DNA of 64,000 bases from Dasyornis broadbenti (GCA_013397935.1 VZRN01005892.1:466311-530310); one strand, 5' to 3'; positions 24,004 to 36,377 are shown, counted from the first letter of the stretch. Notes: generated by a model from the letters alone, not told the origin. A program made the numbers and translations.

Positions 24004-26134
24004 GTGAGTGTTCCAGCTTGGAAACTGTGGTTTCTAATGTTGTTGGGAAAAGAGAATGCCAGCTGGGGTTATGGGAGGGCCAAAGAGATGCTGATGGTCT
24101 CTTCCCTCCCTAAAATGGAGATAACTTCCAGTGCTGCCTCTGCATCTGCACGACTACTTATACAACACATTTTTGAAAACACTTATGAGGATAAATGCAA
24201 CAAAAATCAAAACTCAGAATGAGCCTTACTCAAGTTTTAGAACTTTTGAGTTTTATGGTCGTTTAATTAAAAATTGACTTGTAAAAATTCATCTTAATTA
24301 TGCTGGAAGAACATCTTTCACAGCAGATGTTTGATAAAGTGTAAGCTGGGCTTTCAGCATCTCTGTTTCTAGTTCTGATATCTTTGTTGTGAAAAGTTGT
24401 CATCGGTCTGAATACATCATTTTTTCAAGCCACCTGCTGGTCCTTTCCTCTCTGCTTCCCCACTCATTTCCTTTTGAGGTTGATATTGAAGAGCGTAAAC
24501 CTGAGGGTGGCCTCTCTTCTACCAGACTTGCTTCTCACATCATGCTCTCCTGTTAATGCTTATTTTATTAGCCCCTTTCTTACCCTGGCAGCAGAGGCAG
24601 TGACGTAGCAGCCAGGGCACTTTTCCAAACCCTGAAATTTTACAAGCAGTACACAGTGGAAACATTTACAAATCTGTTCCAAGATACATATACACTGGGT
24701 GTCTATATCCAAATGTAAATATTCAGATCTGTTTGTTACATTTTCAATTTGCTAACCGGTTAAAGCTTTATATTCGGGTGTCCATGGAGAACGTTTTGCT
24801 TTCTGTGCTCAAGATGACAGAAGGTTTTCTAGGGAGGAAGAGAGCTATTTTCTTATCTCGATGTTCCCTGAGGCTTATCTGGAATCCTGGAGCACCCACG
24901 TACTGGGTTTTGATAAGGAGAGAGCTGGCAGCTCCACCAGGTCTGCCCTGCTGACTCGTCCTTGATGCTCAGTCATCTGTATGAAGGGATGGGCTGTTGT
25001 GGGTGTGAGGTTCTGACTTGGGTACTGAGCCTTTTTCATCTCTGAATGAGACTGTTTTCCGGTTTTTTGGTAAATCATAACTGTTTCTGAGGGGTTGGGG
25101 CTCTCCTGAAGTCCATCACTTGATGGATGGAAGGCTGTAGTAGCTCTTACATCCTTTGGGACAGGAGACAGAGCAGTGGCAGTTGTTACGATAATTAAAG
25201 CTTTGACCTCCTCAAGTGGAAAACTACATTGTGTTTCTCTCTACAAGTTGAAGAAATCTGAATGGTTTAAAACTCAGTTTTTATTGCTTGTGGTATTTGA
25301 TCTATTTTTTTCTAAATTGCAACTTGTTGACTTGTAGGCAAAATCCACTTACAGTGCTTAATAAGTGGTCAGATTGTCTTGAAAAATGTCATCTTTCAGT
25401 GTGCAAGTTCCATGTTTGACCAAAAACAGTGATCAAAACCTGTGTCTGAAGGAAACCCAGACTTTGCGAAACTTCAGCATTGATGGTATGCCTCTAGATT
25501 TGAATCAAATAGATTTTTATAAAAGCAAACCTCTCCTTCAAATACTGCAGCCAAAAGTTCACAGGTTTGCAAATTTCTGGATGTGATTTTTAGTATTAGA
25601 TTTATTCTCGTTCCTAAGACTTGGTATGAGAGAAAAGATCTTCACCTTGAGTGTCTGGTAAAGCCCTTAGATTTTAATCATCTGCTGGACAATGTCCCAT
25701 CAAATGACAGTGAATCTTCACATGTAATGGTTTAATTATATATTTTTGAATTATTAACACTAATTTTTCTTTTTTACTGTAATTTGATATCCGCAGTTCC
25801 AAGAGCAGGGGCACCTTGCAGAAGTTAGCAGATATGTTAAGTTTGTGTTCCAGCCCTTCACTGTATGAAATTATTAAATGCAATTGCCTGAAAAAGCATT
25901 TGGTATCAGTGGAGCTAAAAAGCATGAAAAGGTCCACACTTGACCTTTGAGAAGGAAATATTGCCCATGCTTGGTGAAGCACATCTGCACCCTTTGCTTC
26001 CTCTTGACTGAATTGGTATTTGAGGATACACTTAAAAGTGAGCATGTGCTCAAGTGCGTTTTTGTATCGTGGCCTCATCACTTCCTCAGAAAGAGGACAG
26101 TGTTCCCTTCTTTCCTGTGGACCTTTCTGGCCAT

Positions 26135-26190
26135 CACAGAAATGCCACACCTAACTCTGCAAGAGCACTATTTGACATTCCTGCCTGGCA
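26135..26190 (+). other. Candidate 56-nt exon
   Basis: The acceptor region upstream (about 26100-26134) is rich in C/T (CCTTCTTTCCTGTGGACC, then TTTCTGGCCATCACAG). The segment ends GGCACACAG before GTAAAT, a good donor. Two frames are open, so coding evidence is weak. It lies opposite the 158-codon minus ORF. No product recognised. Confidence 0.13.
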
Positions 26191-27091
26191 CACAGGTAAA
26201 TCCTGATGGTGTTTTGTGAAGCATCTGTTTTGGAGAAGCGCGAGTAAGGTGAGGACCAGAACCCGTTGGACATGCTCTTCTTCAGGCTTGGAGGTGTTAC
26301 AAAATGTTGGTGTGACGTTTATCTAGCTCTAGGCAAGATGTATTTTTTCTTACTCTTGTCCTAAAGTTATCTTCTGTTATTGGTCATGGATTAACTGTTC
26401 CTGCAAGTGGAGGACACTGTGAGCAGGATATGATGCAGAAACTATGAATGAGTAGGAACAGCTTAAGTCAAATAAATAAATACAAGGCTTTATTTTTTAC
26501 AGCAAACACGGCAGGTCTGGTAACCCAAGTAACCCAGCTACCTCCACTCCAGTTTTCTTATCTAAAGCTATTAGAACTGCGTAATACTTTGCAGTAAGCT
26601 TTGGAAATTTTAATAAATGGTTTAGAGGTGGATAGGAATAAATACATCATTAGGCATAGAAGGATCAATTTTAGTGTCCCCAATTCAATATAAAACACAG
26701 TAAATAATTAAATTCACTATCTGCATTACTGTCCATTTACCTGAGTAATAAAAGTTGCAGTTTCTTTCATACAATCAAGTCAAACAAGCAGAAAGGGATA
26801 GGAATTTGCAGAATGAATGGCAGCAGTTGCCATAGAAATAAGGAGATATTAAGATGTTAAGGAGCAATCAAGAAACAATTCCTCTTGAATTCATCTATAT
26901 ATGAGTTGTTAGAGAAGAAAAAAAATGCGCAGGCTGAGGCATAAGATTCTCTTTTTTTTCTTTAATTCAGGCAAAAATTCCAGTCAGGAGCTGGTAAAAT
27001 GTGTAGGGAAGATTGGTCCCAGCCAGGAATAGCTGTCAGTTCTAACACAGCTGTTTTCAAAAGTTACAGCAAGTTTTGTTTCTATGTAATT

Positions 27092-27109
27092 AAAAAAAAA
27101 AAAAAAAAA
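27092..27109. repeat. Poly-A run (18 nt)
   Basis: Eighteen consecutive A bases following TATGTAATT. It could be the tail of an old retroposed copy inserted in + orientation, but the preceding 100 bases match nothing I recognise and no AATAAA stands at the usual distance. Confidence 0.9.
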
Positions 27110-27792
27110 GTTGAATTTTAGATAGACATCCCTTGGGGTCAGGCTATCGTAACAAATAGCAGAGTGTGCTATCACACAGTGACAGGTAACAGGAGATACA
27201 TCTGTGGGAAACACTAGCAAAAATATGACTAATAAAACCAGAAACCACAATCCTTTTTGATAATTCACCTGTTCTTAAAGCTCATCTATTCAAAAGAAAA
27301 GCAAATAGCCACTTGTAAATAAAGCGAGTCTTCAAATGTCTTTTTCAGATCTTCATCTTCTAATAGTTTCTAAATGTAGCATCACATTGAATACTTGCAC
27401 AGAGCATTTGTGCTTCCACAAATTTGTGCTGCCAACTTCAGTCTCTTGTGCTTTTATGCAGCTTGTGTCTTTGGTCTGTGCCAAACCATTCTGATTCATT
27501 CTGGTGCTGATTCAAGGTGTTTTTTACCCAGGTCTTCAGAGAATTTTAAATGTAATGAAAAGACAGGCTAAATTATGCTTTGGCCTCTCTTAAAACTCCT
27601 GAGATTTTCTTTTGTTTTCCTCTCTTTCAGATGCTGAGTCATCATGTTTATGAAAATCGTACATCACTATCTGGAAATCGTATAATTTATTTAGAAATGC
27701 TGACTGCCACACTTTATCTGCTAAACTAAGCAAGTACTAAACTGGCCTTGATCAATGTGCTTCAGTCAAGGGTGCTGGCAATTTACTGGCTC

Positions 27793-27838
27793 TGACCTTC
27801 CCTGCATGTTTAAGAGCCTTAAAAGACAGGGAAGGTCA
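27793..27838. other. Compound hairpin (12-bp outer, 6-bp inner stem)
   Basis: TGACCTTCCCTG (27793-27804) pairs exactly with CAGGGAAGGTCA (27827-27838). Inside, TTTAAG (27809-27814) pairs with CTTAAA (27818-27823) around a 3-base loop, separated from the outer stem by a 4/3-base internal loop. The whole 46-nt unit therefore folds on itself with 18 Watson-Crick pairs. No known repeat family accounts for it. Confidence 0.9.
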
Positions 27839-27911
27839 ATGGCAATTACACCATTTAAGAAATTCATGGAGAGTGAGGCAGCTAAATGACTACAAGGATT
27901 TAGAGCAAGCT

Positions 27912-27913
<2 letters not shown>

Positions 27914-27943
<30 letters not shown>

Positions 27944-27956
27944 TTTTTTTTTTTTT
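27914..27956. repeat. (ATTT)n followed by poly-T
   Basis: About six ATTT units run into a T homopolymer of about 18 bases ending at 27956. Microsatellite; may have grown from an older oligo-T tail. Confidence 0.9.
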
Positions 27957-30387
27957 CAAATGTCCATATCATCACTGAGCAAAGACTCCTTCATTTGTGG
28001 TGAATGAATGAATAAGGTAGATCTAGAAGTAGTCATTTAAAAAAAAACCCAAAATCTGCCTTCATGCTTCTAAAAATAGGCTTCTAGGCCCTCTGGAGAA
28101 TGTTAATAAAGAATTAAAGAATGTTGTTAATAATTACTGCGTCATTCCAAAACTGTTACAAGATCCACATAACAGTAATACAGGTTGTTATTCCAGTCCC
28201 CATGTATTGGACCAGCCTAATAAAGTCTAATCCTGTTTTTCCAATCTAAACCTATTCATTTTAGGTAACAGGAGATGTTTAAAAATGCAGTACATTGTAA
28301 ATGCAGGCATATTTATAAACACTCCTGCCATGTCTAATAGTTTTGCATTTTTTTTAATCTAAGTGTCTAATCCAAGGTTCTTTTGAAAGTCCTAAAGACT
28401 GAGAGTGTGCCCTTTGTATGGCCTGGACCTGAGCTTTCAAGGTTTCTCAGACTGAAAGGCAAGCAAACCCCATTAATTATCTTGTCTCTTAAGCTACATG
28501 GGATGCTCTTAGAATTCAAAAAGCTGTTGGTTTTCCACATGAAGCAAAGTAATCCTGCTTTGCTCATTGGTGTGTGTTGTTCTGGGGGACTCCTCAAGGA
28601 CATAGTATGGAGAAGAGTTGATGGGACAAAATCATTCCCGGTTTTGTAACTGACACCTTCAAAGAGTCAAACTGTCCTGAGCAAGCTTTTGTGCTTTAAC
28701 CTTGTGATGTGACCACTTCCAAGCTACTTAATCCAGTGCAGCCTGACAGAAGTAAAATTAAATATTGTTTCAGCAGCTGCAATCATTTTGTCTCAAGCTT
28801 TTTAATTAAAGATCACTTTCTACTTTTTCCTTTCCTGCACTGTGTGTGCCACGTGCTTCTTGGGTGTAAATACTGTGTAGAACTCTACATCATGGAAAAT
28901 TTCAGTGCCTCTGGTCAGACCTCTGTTTAAAAACCATTTTTGTGTGGCCCAGGCGGAGTTGGAAAGTAGGCATGGAGTTGTATTTGGGCAGAGTTGTACA
29001 GGATTTCCTGCATAAAGTTGTTATTTTGCCATCAACACGTGTGAACTGGCATTGGTGCTCCCTGCCTTGTCAGGGTAAATCAGGATGGTTTTTGCTTTTG
29101 CCAGTCACTGGGATGTTAACTCAAAATGCACATTTTCGTCAGAAGCCTGGGGCTAATCGCACATCTGTGTGTGGGGCTGGCAGTGTCGTGTGCCTGACGC
29201 AGTGGTGTTTAATGCAGTGGCATTTGGGGTCTGTAGGGCATTATTTTTGCCCTGGGTTGGCTGCTGGCGTGGGTGTTGCGTCGTCTCCAGCCTTCCCCAT
29301 GCCTCCCCAGTGATGACAGACTGAGAAAGTCATTATCTGCCACTCTCTGGCTCCCAAAACGGAGCAGCATTTGCAGTCTGGTGTTCTCTGAGATGCTTTT
29401 GTTCACTTCATCAGCTGAATATTCATTTAGGCATCAAATTGCACATTTGTTGAGAAAAATGAGGGCTGAAGCTTTTCAGTGCTTAGATTGAGATGCAGAA
29501 GTGAATCATAAATGACTTGAAGAATTCAGTCTTTAAATCCCCATATTGCAGTTGCTGGAAGAACATGTATTTAAGCAACCATCATCTGTGCTTTCTAGTG
29601 TAGGCAGGGCTTACTGCTGGGAAATTGTGAGCACCTGTATGAAGAAGACTTCTAAGAAAAAATGTTCAACATAATTTGAGATTCTCACAGAGTGCTGCCC
29701 TTCTGTTTTTTCCAGGTTTGCATTTGCAGTGGGACTTCCAGGAGTGAGGAGTTTTTGGGTTGGGTTTATGTTTGTTTTTATGAACTGTAATGTGGGCATC
29801 ATCACCTTCAATGTCTCATAAGCAAGTGGTCTGATACCCCCCAGTTGTGTGGTTCAGGACTTTTTGCATCTACTCAGGCTTAGAGATTTAGAATTGGCAT
29901 AATTTTCTCTCTTTTTCTGCAATACACTTTCCATTTTTCTCATAACAAATGAAAAATATTAGCATCTGGTCTGGATGTCTGGAACTACAGTTTTTTATTG
30001 TGCATGTGTTTCATTTCACTAAGCTATGAGCATTATTTAAATTTGCATAGAAATAATTTTACGGGATAAATAATTAACTATAGTCTAAGTGTGCATATGT
30101 ATGAAGAATACGCTGTTACTGGGAGGACACGTTCTTTGTATGATGAATGCTCTGGGGTTTTTTTTGAAAGCTGTGATAAAGAGGCAGAAGAATTACTCTG
30201 TTCTTATTTGCTTCTCCTATTTGTGCCACAAATACATTTTTCTTTTACTAAATTGTTGGCAGTGTGTTTTAATAAATCAAGTTCTGGCAGAATACTGTCC
30301 AGAAGATGCTGTTTAATGTATGGAAATGAATGCACTTCATGTGCTTTGGAAAGTTGTGACTGGGAAGAGGTGCAGAAATGGAACCAA

Positions 30388-30413
30388 CTCGCACCTTGAC
30401 CTCGCACCTTGTC
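30388..30413. repeat. 13-bp tandem duplication
   Basis: CTCGCACCTTGAC is followed directly by CTCGCACCTTGTC, two 13-base units that differ at one position. Recent slippage-type duplication. Confidence 0.85.
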
Positions 30414-30775
30414 AAAAACATCTCAGTGAACCAAGAAAGCCGCTTGCACAGAGCTTTGAACTCAATGATTTTATTCTAATTGGAAATACTTGCAAGGCAG
30501 TTGAAGAAACGGGTGAGCCTGACATGCTTGATTGGCATCTTCTCTGGTAGGCACAGTGGACTACTATGCCAAGACAGTTTTGTCTCAAGTCTGTGAGGTT
30601 CAAAATCATCCAGGTGATGAATTTTACAGACATTTCATGTGGGGGAGAGAAGTGAAAGCAGGAATGTACTGTAGGAGGGAGGTTGTTTGCAGGAAATCAG
30701 TGAATGTGAGTTCGTGCAAAGGACATGCCATTTAAGGAGGAGAAAATGTAGGAAAGTATTATTCATATATATTTG

Positions 30776-30789
30776 AAAAAAAAAAAAAA
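30776..30789. repeat. Poly-A run (14 nt)
   Basis: Fourteen consecutive A bases, followed by an AT-rich stretch with two copies of AATTATATTTTT-like sequence. Simple sequence only. Confidence 0.85.
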
Positions 30790-31390
30790 GAAAGGATTTT
30801 TTGTTGATTGTTTTTTAAATTATATTTTTAATTATATTTTCTATGAGAAAGACAGAACTTTATCCCAAAGTGGTTTTCTTCCCTTCCATACCAGTTTGTC
30901 TTTTGGCCTGCTGGCTGTGTTAAGCTGACTACTGTTTTGGGTTATTTGGTATTTTTAAAGTAGGTGTTTATTGGCTTTTGTGTACACTTTAAATGTTAGC
31001 AAGGGCATGAACATTTTGGTGAGGTTCAGGCTGACACCTTCCCTTGCTTCCTACTTGTCCTTGAGTAGCTGCATTTTGCTTTCCTGTCTCAGAGGAACAT
31101 CATGTTGGTGGGAACAAAAATGAAGCAAAGACAGCTGGTTTAAAAGGAGGTTGATTGCACCTAGACAAGAAAACTGCTTTGGGAGCTCTGGAGTGAAAAG
31201 ATTTAACTTCTCTTGCCTTATGGTATAAGTCAGTAGCAAAGCCATGGAAAGGATGGCAGAAGTATTGAATCCTCTTCATTTCTTGCAGCCACATGAAAGA
31301 AATCTTCACTGCTGAAAGCTTGGAGAATAATATTTAATATGCTTCCCTGTTAATGATTGCCCATTTCCAAAAACCAGCATTCTAATTGGC

Positions 31391-31404
31391 TTTTTTTTTT
31401 TTTT
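31391..31404. repeat. Poly-T run (14 nt)
   Basis: Fourteen consecutive T bases between TCTAATTGGC and GAGAAAG. Simple sequence only; no retroposon body recognised on either side. Confidence 0.85.
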
Positions 31405-33692
31405 GAGAAAGTATTTTAGCCTATTGATGATATTTAATTAGAAAACATTTTTCTGTACTCACCTTGAGTTGTAGTCATCAGTTATGTGTGATTTTGGTGT
31501 GTCTCCTTCAGCTTTCCTCATTATAACCTTGCATCCCTTCCAAAGTCATCCATTTTAATCTAGGGAAGTGGGACCTGCACAGTTTAATTCACTCTTCTGG
31601 TCTTTTCTCCTGCTTGTCTTCCCTTTCCAGCCTCATTGTCCCAGTTCTTGTCACACCTTCTGAATTTATTATTTTATTTATCTTTTGGCCTATTTTAACC
31701 ATTATCTCACTGGTGAGCTCTAAGATCGGTTCTTTCACCAACAAAAAAATTGCAGCAGGAGCCTGTTCTCTCTTAAACCTATCAATACATCTACCACATC
31801 AAAACAAGCAAAAAATAAGATAAGGAAGCTGACATTTTACTAAACTCCAGCAATTCCAACACTAAACAAAAAGCCAAAGCTTCGTTAGTGCTCCATTTAC
31901 TGAACAGGCTCAGAGGAAAATGAGCACCATACACAAGAGCTGAATACTGTTCCAAATTCTCCAGATTATTTTCTAACTTGTATTTCTCATGAGCTGCATA
32001 AATTGGCCAACATCTGTGAAGATGCTAAAAAATGTTTCTGCTGCTGGAAAATTAGAGTATTCTCCTTCTGCAGCCTGCCCTGTTGCTTCTCTCCCTCTTC
32101 TACCCTGCTGAGCCTGCTTCCAGCTCTGCTTCCTTCCATCTGCTTGTAGGTTAGCACAGCTCAGATTCTCCAAAACTGCTGAACTTTGTTATGCATGGCA
32201 ATTTTTAGAACCAAGATGTTCTTTAGGGTCTAAAGTATTTTTTATATAGACATTTATATATACCTATTCCTTACACCAGAACTGTTGCATAGATGCCTAA
32301 CATGCCTTTTTGCCTTCTGCTAAGAACCTTGCATATTCATAGTTTTTCTTAGCTGGTCTGTATGATGGAGCTCTTTCAGTTTAAACAGTAAGTGTTCAGA
32401 AGGGAAATGTTCAGAGGAGAGCCACGTGCTTTCCTCTTGTGTGGCATTTTTGTTCGATGACACAGCAGCCGGTGTCAGTGGGACTGAGGCACTGAAAGGA
32501 AATACACGCCATGAGCTCCAGAGGGCATTGGCTCAGGCAGCAATGCTGATACTTAACAAATGCCTTTCCTGAACACAAGTTCATAGGACTCGGGAGTTTT
32601 GGAGATCAGTGTGTAGTTTCTTTAAAACTGCAGAATAGATGTGATAAGCGCCTCTTTGTCCTAAGCTGAATTTTTATGAAGAAAGAAGCTGTGGGCTTTT
32701 CATGGGAAGCCATAATGAATTCTTCATTTTATGTTTTTAGATCACAGGTTATAATTTACTTGCTTTTTTCTTATGGCTCTTGTCAGAATTCATGTTGCTT
32801 AATCTCTCTGCTCTGCTATTAAAACTCACCTTTGTGTTTACCATGGGCCAGGAGAGACTAATCTGAGCTCCTAGTAATTAGTGCTTTTTTAGTTCTTTGT
32901 GCTCCGTGTGTGCCCAACAAAGGCCTAATACAGAATGTGCATATTTTATCTTCACAGGAAGCTAACAATCCAATCAATGAAAAGAATTTTTTTCCTTTCT
33001 CAATAATTTCTATCTTGCCCTTCCCCCCCTTCATATAAACCTGTGGATGTATTGAGCTAATAACACTAAGAATCAATTTAACTGTGCTGCCGTAGCAATA
33101 GTGAGAACAAGAAGTGATAGCAGGGGTATTTCTGCAGAGGCTGAGCCCAAGGCTGACAGAAATGTGTTGCCAGGGAACAGTGTTTCATCTGCTCCCAGAC
33201 CGTGGCTCCTTCCAGGGCTGCACTGAGCAGCTGGCAGTGCAGCAGAGGAAGCCACCTCCAGGGACAGTATGTGAAGAGTGCATCCAAATGGAATGCAGGT
33301 ACAGCTTGGACTCGTGCTACTGATACCCCTCTCTCCCCCACAACCTCAAACACGTCAACAGCCTTCTTGCTTTTCAGAAATGTGCATTTTAGAAACTCAT
33401 CCTACAGAAAGAATATATTCCTTCCTTTAGGCTACAGTGTTAAGCTGGTGATAGTTCCCAGCTGAAAGCAGCAGTCTCACAGCTTGTGATACCCAGGAGC
33501 TCACAGGAGCCTCCCATCTCTGCTTGGCTGATGACTGCTCGGTGGTCAGAGAGAGCATAGCTTGATGTAGTCAGCCTCATAAAATGTGCTGCTGCTGGGG
33601 AATTCTGGGTGCTGTGGAAGGGATATACATGGTCTGCAGGCTCACAACCAAGCTTCTTACTGGTAGAGCATGTCATGCAAATTCTTGAATTA

Positions 33693-34170
33693 CACAGAAT
33701 CACAGAATGTCTTGGGTTGGAAGAGACCTTAAAGATCATCCAGTTCCACACTCCCTGCCATGGGCAGGGACACCTTCCCTAGACCAGGTTGCCCCAAGCC
33801 CTGTCCAATCTGGCCTGGAACACTTCCAGGATGGGGCAGCCACAACTGGGCTAACTGTGCCAGGGCCTCACCATCCTCTCAGGGGAGAATTTCTTCCTTA
33901 TCTCTAATCTAAACTGGCCTTCTGTCAGTTTAAAGCCACTCCCTCCTTCTTTTGTGCATGCCCTTGTCCAAAGTTCCTCTCCAGCTCTCTTGTAGCTCCT
34001 CTGAGTACTGCAAGGGGCTCTAAGGTCTTCCCAGACCCTTCTCCAGGCTGAACAGCCCCAACTCTCTCAGCCTGTCTCCACAGCAGAGGGGCTTCAGCCC
34101 TCTAATCATCTTTGTGGCCTTCTCTGGACTCGCTCCAAGAGGTCCATGTCTTCTTATGCTGGGGATCCCA
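33693..34170 (-). mobile_element. CR1 LINE, about 480-bp 3' fragment
   Basis: The + strand starts with two CACAGAAT octamers, then TCTTGGGTTGGAAGAGACCT, CATCCAGTTCCACACTCC, CATGGGCAGGGACACCTTCC, GGGGAGAATTTCTTCCTTAT and further upstream CR1 segments including TTCTCCAGGCTGAACAGCCC, TTTGTGGCCTTCTCTGGACT and GAGGTCCATGTCTTCTTATG. With the copy at 11253 it is one of the two longest CR1 copies in the window; it lies on the minus strand and is truncated at its 5' side near 34170. It carries small deletions (for example around the CACAACTGGGCTAACTG part) but reads clearly throughout. The ORFs inside it are not genes. Confidence 0.96.
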
Positions 34171-34924
34171 TATCAATAAGATGGGATCTTTTTTACCTGG
34201 ATAAATCCTTTTTATTTTAAGACTGTGCAGGGGAACTAAGACAGGGTCAAGTAAAAAGTTGATTTAAAGTAGTAAATTTATTGTGTTTTAATGCATGATT
34301 TTTGGACCTATTAGAGAAGTTGCTGCTGAAGACTATTAGATGCAAATCTAGATCACAGATAAGTAGTTTTAAGAAAGATGTGCAAGACCCCAGCTCTAAT
34401 CCCAGACAGCCATCAGCAATGGCTTTCTGCCATCAGCAGGGAAGAATTCCTGCTGTGGTTTTCTGCCTTGGAATTCAAAGCATGAAAGTCTGTGCTCTGA
34501 AGTCAGATGGACGGGGAAAGTGGCGAGCACTCCATTAGAAACTCTGCTTAGTTCTTTTATTTCATTTCCCTTTCCTGTACTGCTGTGAACACCCAAAACC
34601 GTCCCCATTGTTTTCATGGGTTTCAATTTTCAATGCCAGCAGAGGCTGAATTGTTTCCGGGGGTGACTCCAGCACTGCCTTTGGATCGTGCATGGAGGCC
34701 CTGGCCAGTGCAGTCACGGGGGCTGATAAGTCCCAGATAAACCCTTGCATTTTATTTGCCAGTAGCCAAAGAATAGAAACCTCCTGTTGCCCTTCTCTTA
34801 CTGCCAGTTCCATTTCGTGACATGAAACAGGGTCAAGAACTGGACTTTGTCAATCTGCACCTTGACAGAGATGTGTGTGTGGGATTGCCAGTTTGTGGGA
34901 TGTCAATCTCCTCCAGTAAAAATT

Positions 34925-34940
34925 CTCCTCAGCTGAGGAG
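34925..34940. other. 16-bp perfect palindrome
   Basis: CTCCTCAGCTGAGGAG is its own reverse complement with no spacer, centred on CAGCTG, an E-box type motif. Short palindromes occur by chance, but 16 bp is long for a window of this size. Confidence 0.9.
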
Positions 34941-35099
34941 GAGCTGAACTGCAAAGATGGTGAAAAGATATAAGATAGGCACTGTCCATTACTGCAGAAC
35001 AGAGAAGCCTGAATGACAAAAAAAGTGGCTGAACTAAATAAAAGTAGACAAAACCTGCCAAGTTAGTAATTGTAAATACTTTGTCTCTTGCAGGCATGA

Positions 35100-35123
35100 A
35101 GTACAGCAACACATTGCTGTACT
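35100..35123. other. 10-bp hairpin with 4-nt loop
   Basis: AGTACAGCAA (35100-35109) and TTGCTGTACT (35114-35123) are exact reverse complements around CACA. Minor structure, noted because it lies about 300 bases from the much longer hairpin at 35427. Confidence 0.8.
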
Positions 35124-35426
35124 CCAGTGGAACAGAGTAGAAGCCATACTGTTCAGGACAGTGGATTTCAAATCTCAGAAAAACCTTGTTTCTGGGATGT
35201 TCCCAGTTCTTCTGAGCCTTGTGCTCAGAGAGCCTCCCTTCTCTTTTATCGGGATGTGTTGTGTTACTGATTCACCTCTGCTTCACCTCCTTTTGTGTAT
35301 TGAAGTTACTTTCATAAGGAATTTAAATTTATTTTGAATAATCCTGTTTCTCCTTTTTTCTGCTAGATCATCTTTTCTCCTCTACCCCCTTCCAGTACCT
35401 TTAGAACTCACTTACTAGTTTCAAAT

Positions 35427-35500
35427 CCACTGAAGGCAGAGCAGATGCATCCAGTCTCCGGATTTCCAGAGATTGGATGCATCTGCTCTGCTTTCAGTGG
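35427..35500 (+). ncRNA. Candidate long hairpin RNA / pre-miRNA-like foldback
   Basis: The arms 35427-35458 and 35469-35500 are reverse complements over all 32 positions except two (35435/35492 and 35454/35473). Both exceptions become G-U pairs if the + strand is transcribed; on the minus strand they would be A-C mismatches. The 10-base apical part can form two more G-C pairs. Total length is 74 nt, with pairing ending abruptly on both sides, which is close to the size of an animal pre-miRNA stem. The arms contain GCAGAGCAGATGCATCC and its complement. I do not recognise a known miRNA in it and see no promoter. A recent inverted duplication by template switching would give the same DNA. The structure is certain; a function is inference. 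Confidence 0.4.
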
Positions 35501-36377
35501 CTCAGTGAGGCTAATGAAAGTCGCTGGCTGTCTGGAGGGAAAGTGTTCAAACTGATCTTCTCATGGAGGAAAATGCAGCCTTAGGCTGTGGTGAGGACCC
35601 TGGAGTTTGCTCAAGAACATATGGAAGAAATGCTGGATAGTTTAGGGGAAATAAAGAAATAAAGATACTGCCAGGGAGAGGGGTGTCAACAGGAGTAGTA
35701 AGGTAGTAGAGAAGTGGTTTAAGTCCTCAGGGATTAGGGGGAAATGGGGAATGAGGCAGTAGGAGTGATTACTGGGAATATGTCATTGAGAAGGACAAAA
35801 AGCAAAGACTGCTAATGTGGATGGGATGTGGGGCACAAATCCACAGGAGATCTTTCCTTGTTCCACTGTGGGCAGGAAAACTTTTATTCCTGGTGGCACC
35901 CAATTAATTGTGGTTTGGTTTGATAAATGTTAATGTATTCCTATGTCATAAAACTGCTGTGTTAGCATGTGTCTGGCTGCCATTTGTGGATTTGAAGCAG
36001 CAGTTTTGCTGTGCAAGTAGGTCTGCTCTTCAAACAATGGTACATGAACTCGTGCTGACTTTTCCCTTTAGGTCAGCTTGCAGCTCCATTCCTACAGGAG
36101 CATTATGTTGGCAAATCAGGAAATCATTTCTCCCTCTAAGCACTTTGCTGCCAAAAATGAAAGAATGTCTTTGCCCACAGCTGGTTCTAGGATGTAAGAT
36201 TACAAGATTATCTAAAAAGATTTTTTTTTTACCCCTTGTTATTATTTCAGGTACTGTATCATGCTTGTAGGTTGTACAAATCCATTTTTACGTGTTTTCG
36301 TGACAGTGGCTGCTTCAGCTGCTAAATATTGATTAAAGCATTTTGATACAAATATGAGCTGCCAGGGAATCTGTATT

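Larger units (their letters stand above)
20630..33692. other. Long unique AT-rich noncoding stretch
   Basis: About 13 kb without a recognised gene or CR1. It holds an A-run (27092), an (ATTT)n plus T tract (27914), further homopolymers (30776, 31391), an 18-bp compound hairpin (27793-27838), a 13-bp tandem duplication (30388-30413), and two exon-like + strand segments (23932-24003 and 26135-26190). The longest ORF, a 158-codon minus ORF at 25674-26150, has no recognisable domain and carries the reverse complement of one of these candidates. A repeat-poor interval of this length fits a gene desert or large intron. Confidence 0.55.
34171..36377. other. Unique stretch rich in self-complementary structures
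   Basis: No recognised gene. Within about 600 bases lie a 16-bp perfect palindrome (34925-34940), a 10-bp hairpin (35100-35123) and the 32-bp hairpin at 35427-35500. The remainder is ordinary unique sequence; the 120-codon + ORF at 35908-36270 has no recognisable domain. Confidence 0.6.

Noticed and set aside
25674..26150. 158-codon minus ORF
   Set aside because: No known domain, irregular composition, no splice support.
29309..29397. Possible C/D box snoRNA (GTGATGA followed by CTGA)
   Set aside because: Boxes are present but the sequences outside them do not form the required terminal stem.
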